Shown: one piece after another, positions 1-6,894 of the stretch
Layout of the letters: every line of letters begins with the position of its first letter
How positions within the stretch are numbered: the stretch's first letter is position 1
From: an uncultured beta proteobacterium
GTDB lineage: Bacteria > Pseudomonadota > Gammaproteobacteria > Burkholderiales > Burkholderiaceae_C
Assembly (NCBI GenBank): GCA_903885415.1
Contig: CAISIP010000457.1
Location: 1-9,577 of the forward strand
Length of the DNA stretch: 9,577 nucleotides
Direction of reading: 5' to 3'
Translations under genes and position numbers: made by a program
Notes under the pieces: generated by a model
The model's input: only the letters and a program-made list of their open reading frames with translations
Database searches by the model: none
What the model was told of the DNA's origin: nothing

Positions 1-33
1 ATCCCTGACCACGCCAAACCCGCCAAAGACGCC

Positions 34-855
34 ATGCCCCGAAGCCCAAGCCGAGCCAGCAGCGTGCTGCGCATCTTCATCGTCGTCGCGCTGGCCCTTG
101 CCTGCGTCATCGGCCATAGCCAGCCAAAGCTCGACTACCCGCTCGGCGCGGGCGACGCGATCCGGATTCAGGTTTTCCAGCACCCCGATCTGAGCATCGA
201 CACCCGGGTAGCCGAGGGTGGAAGCATCACGTACCCGCTGATCGGGCCGGTGGCGGTTGGCGGACTCTCGCTTGCACAGGCAGAGCAACGCATCGCCCAG
301 GCGCTGCAAAGCGGTGACTTCATACGTCGGCCGCAGGTCACCATCTCCTTGCTGCAGGTGCGCGCTAACCAGATATCGGTGCTGGGACTGGTCAATCGGC
401 CGGGGCGTTTTCCGCTGGAAAGCGCCAATACCCGCCTGAGCGACATGCTGGCAGCCGCCGGCGGCGTGGCGCAGGGCAGCGACGACATGGTCATCGTGAG
501 CGGTCAGCGGGGTGGCCAGCCCTATCGCCAGCTGATCGACCTGCCAGGGATTTACCTGGGGGAACAGCCCCGCGACGACATCGTGCTGATGGGTGGCGAC
601 ACGATCTATGTACACCGCGCACCGGTGTTCTATATCTACGGCGAAGCGCAGCGCCCCGGTGCGTTCAGGGTCGAGCGCGCGATGACGATCATGCAGGCGC
701 TGGCGCAGGGCGGTGGCCCCACCGGGCGGGGCAGCGAGTCCAAGCTGCGCCTGCACCGGCGCGCGCCCGACGGATCGATCCAGCGGACGGTTCCCAGGCT
801 GACCGACCGGGTCCAGCCCGACGATGTCATCTATGTCGATGAACGCCTTTTCTGA
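34..855 (+). CDS. epsE: Polysaccharide export protein EpsE (Wza/OPX family)
   Basis: Outer-membrane/periplasmic polysaccharide export protein of the Wza (OPX) family, expected to form the channel through which EPS leaves the cell. The 273-residue product starts with an Arg-containing segment and a hydrophobic core (about residues 11-26), i.e. a signal peptide. Cys24 is preceded by A-L-A, which is not a proper lipobox, so lipidation is uncertain; signal peptidase I cleavage near Ser29 is an alternative. Residues about 33-108 are the Poly_export domain (LGAGDAIRIQVFQHPDLS, then YPLIGPVAVGGLS). Two SLBB-type repeats follow, each opening with a similar motif: VLGLVNRPGRFPLE (116-129) and IYGEAQRPGAFRVE (201-214). 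There is no C-terminal transmembrane helix as in E. coli Wza, as is usual for the shorter EpsE type. The reading frame stays open upstream to base 1, so an earlier start cannot be excluded, but the signal peptide favours this ATG. epsF follows after 17 nt. Confidence 0.93.
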   Translation: MPRSPSRASSVLRIFIVVALALACVIGHSQPKLDYPLGAGDAIRIQVFQHPDLSIDTRVAEGGSITYPLIGPVAVGGLSLAQAEQRIAQALQSGDFIRRPQVTISLLQVRANQISVLGLVNRPGRFPLESANTRLSDMLAAAGGVAQGSDDMVIVSGQRGGQPYRQLIDLPGIYLGEQPRDDIVLMGGDTIYVHRAPVFYIYGEAQRPGAFRVERAMTIMQALAQGGGPTGRGSESKLRLHRRAPDGSIQRTVPRLTDRVQPDDVIYVDERLF

Positions 856-872
856 AACCGCGCACGCCCGTC

Positions 873-2276
873 ATGACACCCAGACAATTCCTGCTGATCA
901 TGCGGGCGCGCTACGGCGTTGCGCTCTTGACCGCGGCGCTCACGGTGCTGGCGACGCTTGCGATCAGCCTGCTGATGACCAAGCAATACACCGCTACCTC
1001 GGCGGTGGTGGTCGACGTCAAATCGCCCGACCCTGTCAGCGGAATACTGCTCGGCGGCATGATCGCGCCGGGCTATATGGCGACGCAAATCGACATCATC
1101 AACAGTGAACGGGTCGCGCAGCGGGTCGTCAAGCTGCTGCGGATGGAGCAAGATGTCGCGGTTCGCGCGCAGTGGCAGGACGCAACCGAGGGCCGGGGCC
1201 AACTGCTGAACTGGCTGACGACTCGGTTGCAAAAAAGGCTCGATGTCAAGCCGGAGCGCGAGAGCAACGTGATAAAAATCGGCTACACGGGATCGGACCC
1301 CGACTTCGCCGCTGCAGTGGCCAACGCTTTTGCGCAAGCCTATCTGGACGTGAATCTGGATCTCCGGTTGGCACCGTCGCGCCAGTATGCGAGTTTCTTT
1401 GATGAGCAGACCAAGGCCATGCGCCTTCGACTCGAGCGGGCCCAACAGGCGCTGTCGTCTTACCAGCAGAAAAATGGCATCGTCTCGGCCGACGAGCGGA
1501 TTGACTTTGAGACCGCCAAGCTCAACGAAACCTCAAGCCAGCTGACCGCCATGCAGTCGCAGACCACCGACAGCCAAAGCAAGCGCAGCACGGGGAAGGC
1601 CGACACGGTCGCCGAGGTGATCCAAAGCCCCCTCATCAATGGCCTCAAGGCCGAGGTCGCCCGCTTGAACGCCAAGCTGCAGGAAAACAACGCCCACCTG
1701 GGCAAGAACCATCCGCAGACCCAGCGGGCTGAGGCCGAACTGGCGACACTGCGCGAGCAGCTGGCGGGCGAAACGATCAAGATTGCAAGCTCGATCGACA
1801 CCACCTACCAAGTTGGAAAATTTCGTGAACAGCAACTGCAGGACGCGTTGGCGCTGCAAAAAACGCGGGTACTGAAGCTCAACAAACAACGCGACGAGCT
1901 GAACGTGCTGCGCCGCGATATCGAGACCGCACAGCGCGCTTTCGAGGCCACCAGCCAGCGCGCGGCGCAGACCAGCATCGAGAGCCAGAACGGCCAAACC
2001 AATATCGCACTGCTCAACGCCGCGTCGGTGCCGTTGGAGCCGTCTCGGCCCCGATTGACGCTCAACCTGCTCGGGGCGCTCGTGCTCGGCAGCATGCTCG
2101 GCATTGGCCTGGCGTTGCTGCTCGAGCTCGCGCACCGGCGCGTGCGCTCGGCCGACGATCTGGTTGAAGCGCTCAACCTGCCGGTTCTGGGTTCGATCGC
2201 ATCGGCCACGCGCATGATCCGGCATGCGACTCCACCAGAGACGGCTGCCATAAATGTCCATGGAGCAAACGCATGA
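873..2276 (+). CDS. epsF: Chain length determinant protein EpsF (Wzz-type co-polymerase)
   Basis: Inner-membrane polysaccharide co-polymerase that sets EPS chain length and couples polymerisation to export. The 467 residues show the family layout: a short cytoplasmic N-terminus, TM1 (about 14-35), a Wzz domain in the periplasm, a long helical, probably coiled-coil stretch (about 180-370, rich in Q, E, K, A and L, with NHPQTQRAEAEL from residue 279), a proline-containing motif VPLEPSRPRL just before TM2, TM2 (about 395-417), and a cytoplasmic tail of about 50 residues with RVRSADDLVEALNLPVLGSI. Such tails contact and activate a BY-kinase in related systems. The kinase is not fused, unlike Wzc, but encoded by the next gene, whose ATG overlaps this stop (ATGA). 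No strong Shine-Dalgarno is seen before this ATG, so translation may depend on epsE read-through. Confidence 0.94.
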   Translation: MTPRQFLLIMRARYGVALLTAALTVLATLAISLLMTKQYTATSAVVVDVKSPDPVSGILLGGMIAPGYMATQIDIINSERVAQRVVKLLRMEQDVAVRAQWQDATEGRGQLLNWLTTRLQKRLDVKPERESNVIKIGYTGSDPDFAAAVANAFAQAYLDVNLDLRLAPSRQYASFFDEQTKAMRLRLERAQQALSSYQQKNGIVSADERIDFETAKLNETSSQLTAMQSQTTDSQSKRSTGKADTVAEVIQSPLINGLKAEVARLNAKLQENNAHLGKNHPQTQRAEAELATLREQLAGETIKIASSIDTTYQVGKFREQQLQDALALQKTRVLKLNKQRDELNVLRRDIETAQRAFEATSQRAAQTSIESQNGQTNIALLNAASVPLEPSRPRLTLNLLGALVLGSMLGIGLALLLELAHRRVRSADDLVEALNLPVLGSIASATRMIRHATPPETAAINVHGANA

Positions 2277-3154
2277 ATACCGTCGCCGACAACATCGTCA
2301 GCCTGCGCCCTGAACCGGTTGCGGGGCAGGCAATCGGTGAGATTCTGGTCGCCACCGGCAGACTGAGCCTTCGCGATGCGCAGCGGGTCGCGGCGCAGCA
2401 GAGGCGACAGGGACAGAAATTTGGCGAGACGGCCATTGGGCTCAAGCTGCTGACGCGGGAAGACCTCGACCTTGCGCTTTCCCGGCAGTTTGAATACTCC
2501 TACCTGAGCGTCCGAGACACCAGCCGCAGCGCCGAGTTGATTGCCGCGTATCAGCCCTTTAGCCAGGCCGCCGAAAGTCTGCGTGCCCTGCGCAGCCAGT
2601 TGATGCTGCGCTGGTTGCAATCCGACCCGACGCACAAGGCGATCGCTGTCGTGAGCGCGGGCTCAGGAGATGGTCGCAGCTTCATCGCGGCTAATCTGGC
2701 GATCGTGTTTTCACAGCTTGGCCAGCAAACGCTGCTGATCGACGCGGACCTGCGCGACCCCCGACAGCAGGAACTGTTCATGCCGGGAAAAAGCGCGGGA
2801 CTGTCGGCTGTGCTCGCTGGCCGATCCGGACTCGAAGCCGCAGTAGCCGTTTCCGGCCTGGCCAACCTGCGCCTCATGCCAGCCGGTGCATCGCCGCCCA
2901 ACCCGCAGGAGTTGCTAGGGCGGCCCGCCTTTTCCGCGCTGCTGCAAGACGCCGCCGCTGAGTTTGACGTCATCGTCATCGATACACCGGCCGGCTGCGA
3001 CTATGCCGACGCCGAGATCGTCGCGCGCGTCGCCCGCGCAGCGACCCTGGTTACACGCAAAAACCAGAGCCTGCTGAGCGAGGCGGCGTCGCTGGCGCGC
3101 CGGCTGCAGGACAGCGGCGTCACACTCGTCGGAGCGGTACTCAACGATGCTTGA
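2273..3154 (+). CDS. epsG: EpsG, BY-kinase-like P-loop ATPase with N-terminal MshEN-like domain
   Basis: Cytoplasmic partner of EpsF, of the bacterial tyrosine kinase/ParA-MinD-like P-loop fold. The start is set by GGAG at 2262-2265, 7 nt ahead of the ATG. In 293 residues: residues 20-72 form two tandem 24-residue helical motifs separated by 5 residues, resembling the MshEN (type II secretion ATPase N-terminal) fold; 95-117 is the linker typical of BY-kinases (FSQAAESLRALRSQLMLRW); Walker A is SAGSGDGRS (128-136), with Arg135 where Lys is standard; Walker A' is TLLIDAD (153-159); Walker B is VIVID (233-237). The C-terminus ends VLNDA with no tyrosine cluster, so classical autophosphorylation there is not possible. 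From memory, other EpsG proteins share the Arg and the N-terminal extension, so this is probably a family trait. The 3' end overlaps the opposing vanZ-like gene by 14 bp. Confidence 0.92.
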   Translation: MNTVADNIVSLRPEPVAGQAIGEILVATGRLSLRDAQRVAAQQRRQGQKFGETAIGLKLLTREDLDLALSRQFEYSYLSVRDTSRSAELIAAYQPFSQAAESLRALRSQLMLRWLQSDPTHKAIAVVSAGSGDGRSFIAANLAIVFSQLGQQTLLIDADLRDPRQQELFMPGKSAGLSAVLAGRSGLEAAVAVSGLANLRLMPAGASPPNPQELLGRPAFSALLQDAAAEFDVIVIDTPAGCDYADAEIVARVARAATLVTRKNQSLLSEAASLARRLQDSGVTLVGAVLNDA

Positions 3155-3554
3155 GGACGCAGGCTCCCAGCCAACGCCTCAGGTCGGAGCCGTACAGCAG
3201 GCCCGAAGCGCCCATGGCGCCACCCACTGCGTCGGCCACCAAGTCGTCCCAGCCGGCGCTGCGTCCGGGCAAGACCAACTGATGCCACTCATCCAGAGCA
3301 CCTATGGTTGCCGCGCCCAAGGCCGCCAGCCACCACATCGGCTTTCCGCGAAATCCGCTGGCGTAGCCGATTGCACAGGCAAGGAGGCAAAACACGCCAG
3401 CATGCGCCAGCTTGTCCCAAGGCGCTGGAAAAAGCCCCACCGCGACCGGTTGGGCGCCGCCTACGAAGAGGCCCAGCGGCACGGCCACGCAAACCAGCAC
3501 GGAAAGCGGCCGCAAGGCACGCTGTAGGCCGCGAATGGCTAGTCTCTTGAACAA
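3141..3554 (-). CDS. VanZ-family small membrane protein
   Basis: A 137-residue integral membrane protein of the VanZ-like family. Four hydrophobic segments are visible (about 16-34, 52-67, 73-88, 103-121). The family signature is clear: WDKLAHAGVF (46-55), ALDEWHQ (86-92) and PGRSAGWDDLVADAVGG (96-112). The start codon is TTG (3552-3554 on the + strand reads CAA); GGAG on the - strand (3561-3564), 6 nt away, supports it, and the next Met is at residue 73, inside the family domain. VanZ gives low-level teicoplanin resistance in enterococci, but most homologues, including those in EPS loci, have unknown roles; resistance should not be inferred. It converges on epsG with a 14-bp tail-to-tail overlap and diverges from gmd. 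Confidence 0.9.
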   Translation of the reverse strand: MFKRLAIRGLQRALRPLSVLVCVAVPLGLFVGGAQPVAVGLFPAPWDKLAHAGVFCLLACAIGYASGFRGKPMWWLAALGAATIGALDEWHQLVLPGRSAGWDDLVADAVGGAMGASGLLYGSDLRRWLGACVLKHR

Positions 3555-3995
3555 CCCGAGCTCCCGGAAGGATGGTGCCTATGGCTCTACGGCGACTGGG
3601 TAGCGTGCCGCATTTTGAACATGGACACCGATTGTCGCCGGCTTGGCTACTCTGTAGCGTCCCAGTCCGCTCAATCTGCCCACCGAGAGCGGGAGCCCTT
3701 CAGAACAACCCCTCGGCCCGGCCGTGCTCGCGATGACCCTTTGGCGGGCACACAAGAATTGAGGCGCGATCGTGACGGACAGCCTCGACCCCCCAGCGAG
3801 CACAGACAGGCCGCCCGTATGCACTGCGGGCTTCCTGCCCGACTTTGCGGGCATGGTATTGTTCCTGATCGCGCTTTTGCCCATCGTTGGGCTTGACCGC
3901 GCGCTGCATGGCCTGCAGGGGTTTCGCAGCGCGCAAGGGCCTAGATGGGCGCGCGCGCCGCACACCACAGAACCACCACCAACAAAATAGCACCC
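3555..3995. other. Divergent spacer between the vanZ-like gene and gmd
   Basis: This 441-bp spacer should hold the promoters of the - strand vanZ-like gene and of the + strand gmd-fcl genes. I found no convincing paired -35/-10 boxes on either strand. It contains a short inverted repeat GCTAC-TCT-GTAGC (3646-3658), two adjacent GCCCG/CGGGC stem-loops (3813-3831 and 3837-3852) without a T-run, and the 72-codon ORF listed separately. No terminator-like hairpin with a T tract is evident. Confidence 0.5.
3772..3990 (+). CDS. Possible small membrane protein (72 aa), unrecognised
   Basis: I do not recognise this product. The GTG start has GAGG at 3761-3764 with a 7-nt spacer, a well-placed ribosome binding site. 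By hand count 51 of 72 codons end in G or C (about 71%, higher before the last dozen codons), similar to real genes here. The peptide has a polar Pro-rich N-terminus, one hydrophobic stretch (GMVLFLIALLPIVGL, about residues 27-41) and a basic, then Pro-rich C-terminus, fitting a single-pass inner-membrane peptide. The stop is 5 nt before the gmd start, so it could be co-translated with gmd or act as a leader. It could equally be a chance ORF in GC-rich DNA or a remnant of a lost membrane protein. The two GCCCG/CGGGC stem-loops lie inside it. Confidence 0.3.
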   Translation: MTDSLDPPASTDRPPVCTAGFLPDFAGMVLFLIALLPIVGLDRALHGLQGFRSAQGPRWARAPHTTEPPPTK

Positions 3996-5081
3996 ATGAA
4001 GAAGACTGCACTCATCACCGGAATCACCGGCCAAGACGGCGCCTATCTGGCCGAGTTTCTGCTGAAAAAGGGCTATCGGGTCCACGGCATCAAGCGCCGT
4101 GCTTCCCTGTTCAACACCGACCGGATCGACCACCTGTACCAGGACCCGCATGTGAACCAGCGCGACCTGGTGTTGCATTACGGCGACCTGACCGACAGCA
4201 CCAATCTGATTCGCATCATCCAGCAGGTGCAGCCCGACGAGATATACAACCTGGCGGCAATGAGCCATGTGGCGGTAAGCTTTGACACACCCGAATACAC
4301 CGCGAATGCCGACGGCCTTGGAACGCTGCGCATTCTGGAAGCTATGCGCATTCTGGGAATGGAAAAGAGGACGCGTTTTTACCAGGCTTCGACCAGCGAG
4401 CTCTACGGACTGGTGCAAGAAACACCGCAGCGCGAGACCACGCCGTTTTACCCGCGTAGCCCCTATGCGGTGGCCAAGCTCTACGCCTACTGGATTACCG
4501 TGAACTACCGCGAGGCCTATGGCATGTATGCATGCAATGGCATCCTTTTCAACCATGAGAGCCCCCTGCGCGGCGAGACCTTTGTGACGCGCAAGATCAC
4601 GCGGGCGCTGGCGCGCATCAAGCTGCAGTTGCAGGACTGCCTGTATTTGGGCAACCTAGACGCGCTGCGCGACTGGGGCCACGCGCGGGACTATGTCGAG
4701 ATGCAATGGCTGATGCTGCAGCAGGACCAGGCAGAGGACTTCGTCATAGCCACCGGCGTGCAGTACAGCGTGCGCGACTTTGTCGACGCCGCCGCGCAGG
4801 AACTCGGTATAGAGATCCGGTGGACCGGTGCGGGCGTTGACGAAACCGGTAGCGACCAAAGCGGTAAAGTCATCGTCAAGGTGGATCCACGCTACTTTCG
4901 GCCAACCGAGGTCGAGACGCTTCTCGGCGATGCCAGCAAAGCCAAGGAGAAGCTCGGCTGGACGCCGCAGACCCAATTTGCGGAACTGGTCAGCGAGATG
5001 GTGCGCGAAGACCTCAAAAGCGCCGAGCGCGACGAGCTGGTGAAAAAGCACGGCTTTCAGGCCTACGACTTCAACGAGTAG
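3996..5081 (+). CDS. gmd: GDP-mannose 4,6-dehydratase
   Basis: Cytoplasmic NADP-dependent enzyme converting GDP-D-mannose to GDP-4-keto-6-deoxy-D-mannose, the first step to GDP-L-fucose and also to GDP-rhamnose or GDP-perosamine. The frame is open upstream to an ATG at 3945, but ATG 3996 is chosen because MKKTALITGITGQDGAYLAE is the standard Gmd N-terminus; the 17 extra residues are unlike the family. This gives 361 residues, a normal length. An extended-SDR fold is shown by GITGQDG (9-15), the catalytic Thr133 and Glu135 in STSELYG, and Tyr157/Lys161 in the YxxxK motif (YAVAK). The conserved FNHESPLRGETFVTRKIT block (185-202) and RDWGHARDYVEMQW (225-238) are intact. The ribosome binding site is weak. 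fcl follows after 18 nt, forming a two-gene GDP-fucose module. Confidence 0.96.
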   Translation: MKKTALITGITGQDGAYLAEFLLKKGYRVHGIKRRASLFNTDRIDHLYQDPHVNQRDLVLHYGDLTDSTNLIRIIQQVQPDEIYNLAAMSHVAVSFDTPEYTANADGLGTLRILEAMRILGMEKRTRFYQASTSELYGLVQETPQRETTPFYPRSPYAVAKLYAYWITVNYREAYGMYACNGILFNHESPLRGETFVTRKITRALARIKLQLQDCLYLGNLDALRDWGHARDYVEMQWLMLQQDQAEDFVIATGVQYSVRDFVDAAAQELGIEIRWTGAGVDETGSDQSGKVIVKVDPRYFRPTEVETLLGDASKAKEKLGWTPQTQFAELVSEMVREDLKSAERDELVKKHGFQAYDFNE

Positions 5082-5099
5082 CCCCGAGTCGCAAACACC

Positions 5100-6089
5100 A
5101 TGGACAAAAACGACAAGATCTACGTGGCGGGCCACCGGGGGCTGGTGGGAGGCGCTATCACCCGCAACCTGCAGGCGCGTGGCTACCATAACCTGCTTGT
5201 GCGAACGCACGCCGAGCTCGACCTGTGCGACCAACAGGCGACCGAAAGCTTCTTCGCCCAGCACAAGCCCGACCATGTATTCCTCGCCGCGGCAAGGGTC
5301 GGCGGCATACTGGCCAACAACGATTTCCCCGCCGAATTCATCCGCGACAACCTGGCGGTGCAGACCAACGTCATCCACGCTGCCTATCGCAGCGATGTGC
5401 AGCGACTGCTGTTCCTGGGCTCCAGCTGTATCTACCCAAAGCGCTGCCCACAACCGATGCAGGAGGACTACCTGCTGAGTGGGCCGCTGGAACCTACCAA
5501 TCGGCCTTACGCGCTGGCCAAGATCGCCGGCATCGAAATGTGCTGGAGCTATAACCGCCAATATGGCACCCGCTACCTTGCTGCGATGCCGACCAACCTG
5601 TACGGCCCTGGCGACAATTACCACCCCCAAAACAGCCATGTGATCCCGGCGCTGCTGCGCAAATTTCACCAGGCCAAACTAGAGAGAGCCGCGGAGGTCG
5701 TTGTCTGGGGAACCGGAACGCCGCGACGCGAATTCATGTACAGCGAAGACATGGCAGACGCCTGCGTGCACTTGATGAACCTGCCCCAGGCGCAGTACCA
5801 GTTGCTGCTGGGGAGCGACGAGCTCAAGACCGGCCGCTTCGAGCCTCCCATCGTGAACATCGGCGTGGGCTCCGACCTAAGCATCCGCGAACTGGCGCAG
5901 ACGGTACAGGATGTGGTGGGCTTTGATGGCGCCATCGTGTTCGACTCCAGCAAGCCAGACGGAACCCCGCGCAAGCTGCTGCACACCGGGCGGCTCAACG
6001 CGCAGGGCTGGAGCGCGCGAACGCCGCTGCCGATTGGACTCGCCAAAGCCTACGACGACTTCCTCAGGAGTCCGGCCCCGTCTTCATAG
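5100..6089 (+). CDS. fcl: GDP-L-fucose synthase (3,5-epimerase/4-reductase)
   Basis: Cytoplasmic dual-function enzyme (Fcl/WcaG) that epimerises GDP-4-keto-6-deoxy-D-mannose at C3 and C5 and reduces it with NADPH to GDP-L-fucose. The 329 residues carry the Rossmann motif GHRGLVG (11-17), the conserved AARVGGILANN (64-74), and the active-site set at the expected positions: Ser108 and Cys110 in LGSSCIYP, Tyr137 and Lys141 in YALAK, and His180 in NSHVIPALLRKFH. The same residues in E. coli Fcl are numbered one lower. REFMYSEDMADAC and the C-terminal DGTPRKLLH motif are also typical. All catalytic residues are present, so it should be active. It lies 18 nt after gmd and probably shares its transcript. 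No clear terminator follows; a T5 run at 6137-6141 lacks a strong preceding hairpin. Confidence 0.96.
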   Translation: MDKNDKIYVAGHRGLVGGAITRNLQARGYHNLLVRTHAELDLCDQQATESFFAQHKPDHVFLAAARVGGILANNDFPAEFIRDNLAVQTNVIHAAYRSDVQRLLFLGSSCIYPKRCPQPMQEDYLLSGPLEPTNRPYALAKIAGIEMCWSYNRQYGTRYLAAMPTNLYGPGDNYHPQNSHVIPALLRKFHQAKLERAAEVVVWGTGTPRREFMYSEDMADACVHLMNLPQAQYQLLLGSDELKTGRFEPPIVNIGVGSDLSIRELAQTVQDVVGFDGAIVFDSSKPDGTPRKLLHTGRLNAQGWSARTPLPIGLAKAYDDFLRSPAPSS

Positions 6090-6532
6090 TCCCGGTAGCC
6101 CGTGAAGCCGATCAAGTTCAAGAACGCCTCCCTACCTTTTTGGCACGTTTCATGGAAATGATGCGGCTAACTTTCTCTTGGCGCCTGCATCTCCTGCGCC
6201 GCGGCGAACCTAGAACCTACGGGCCGTTGCGTCTGCCTAGTGGGGAGCCCGATGCGAAGCGGTCAGCGCGACTCTAGCGGATAGCCTTCCTCGTCACGAT
6301 TGGCATCGTCGAGCCTATCTGGCGCTGTGTTCGGACACCGTTCTAGCCAGGACACTGCATTTTTTCAGTTGCGTCTCGCAGGGAAAATAGCGGTCTCTAT
6401 ATTCGGCTCCCCGCGCAGTCCCTCGCCAGCAGTCGACTAGAGCTCCTGCGGACTTAGGCCATGCTTTCTAGACATCGCCCTATTGAGGCACGTTCGGGCT
6501 AAACCCGACAAGCGCTTGCCGTGGCCCCTGGG

Positions 6533-6571
6533 TTGACACGGCGCAGCGGCGGCAGTCCTAAAAGTAGGACT
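6533..6571 (+). promoter_or_regulatory. TTGACA box followed by perfect inverted repeat (possible operator)
   Basis: A perfect sigma-70 -35 hexamer TTGACA lies at 6533-6538. Sixteen nucleotides... up to 6553 separate it from a perfect inverted repeat AGTCCTA-AAAG-TAGGACT (6554-6571; 7-bp arms, 4-bp loop), which sits where a -10 box would be. No good -10 hexamer is seen at 16-18 nt spacing. The layout fits an activator or repressor site overlapping a promoter, or an RNA hairpin near the 5' end. The repeat is seen directly; the regulatory role is inferred. The gap between box and repeat is 15 nt (6539-6553). Confidence 0.35.
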
Positions 6572-6669
6572 ATTGACGCATCTTAAATTTCTTAGCGGAC
6601 AACGTTCTTCTTAGATTGGCCGGTTAAGCGCCAAATAGTTGCTACCTAAAGCCATCGAAGCATGCTGCG

Positions 6670-6697
6670 TTGTCCCTTGGTAAAAAATGTTTTTAAT
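6670..6697 (+). promoter_or_regulatory. Possible sigma-70 promoter
   Basis: TTGTCC (6670-6675, 4 of 6 to TTGACA) and TTTAAT (6692-6697, 5 of 6 to TATAAT) are separated by 16 nt in the most AT-rich patch of the spacer. Transcription would begin near 6704, about 26 nt before the ATG of the 54-codon ORF at 6730. It could drive that ORF or, with a long leader, the GT4-GT2 genes. Chance matches of this quality occur in AT-rich patches. Confidence 0.3.
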
Positions 6698-6729
6698 GGA
6701 AAGTCTGACGTGTCATCAGGAAGTCGATC

Positions 6730-6894
6730 ATGGCGAACATAGTCAGCATGGATGAGGCAGGGAAGCTGGCCTCGGTGCGATTTCGCTTAGCCCTATCTGA
6801 CAGCGTCTGGCCACGACAAGGCCGGCTATGGCCGGGCTTCATTAGCCCCCTTGTCAAGAATCCACTGAGGTGGATGGGCGGGGCTCAGTGCTAG
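6730..6894 (+). CDS. Possible small ORF (54 aa), unrecognised
   Basis: I do not recognise the product. ATG 6730 is preceded by AGGAAG (6718-6723) with a 6-nt spacer and lies just downstream of the candidate promoter at 6670-6697, so all three start signals line up. The 54-residue peptide begins MANIVSMDEAGKLASVRFRL and ends RWMGGAQC. It has no clear transmembrane segment and is moderately basic. By hand count 37 of 54 codons end in G or C (about 69%), compatible with coding but not proof. The last part overlaps the abutting stem-loops at 6861-6900. It may be a real small protein, a leader peptide, the start of a decayed gene, or chance. Confidence 0.22.
   Translation: MANIVSMDEAGKLASVRFRLALSDSVWPRQGRLWPGFISPLVKNPLRWMGGAQC

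Noticed and set aside
3141..3554. VanZ-like gene as a glycopeptide resistance determinant
   Set aside because: No vanA-type cluster is present, the context is EPS synthesis in a Gram-negative, and most VanZ-like proteins have no resistance role.
3945..3995. Longer gmd with 17 extra N-terminal residues starting at ATG 3945
   Set aside because: The family starts at MKKTALITGITGQDG, and the extra residues (Ala/His/Thr-rich) do not resemble Gmd.
3579..4556. 325-codon - strand ORF opposite the spacer and the 5' half of gmd
   Set aside because: Shadow of gmd in GC-rich DNA; its own protein shows no family features while gmd is unambiguous.
4656..5669. 337-codon - strand ORF opposite gmd and fcl
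   Set aside because: Crosses the gmd/fcl junction antisense and arises from codon bias of the two real genes.
6141..6156. Sigma-54-like -24 element TGGCACG (another at 6975-6981), of interest because some EPS/PEP-CTERM loci use RpoN
   Set aside because: At the -12 position the first reads GG and the second TT where GC is required, so neither is a credible sigma-54 promoter.
6494..6508. Small hairpin TCGGG-CTAAA-CCCGA as a terminator
   Set aside because: Only 5-bp arms and no T tract.
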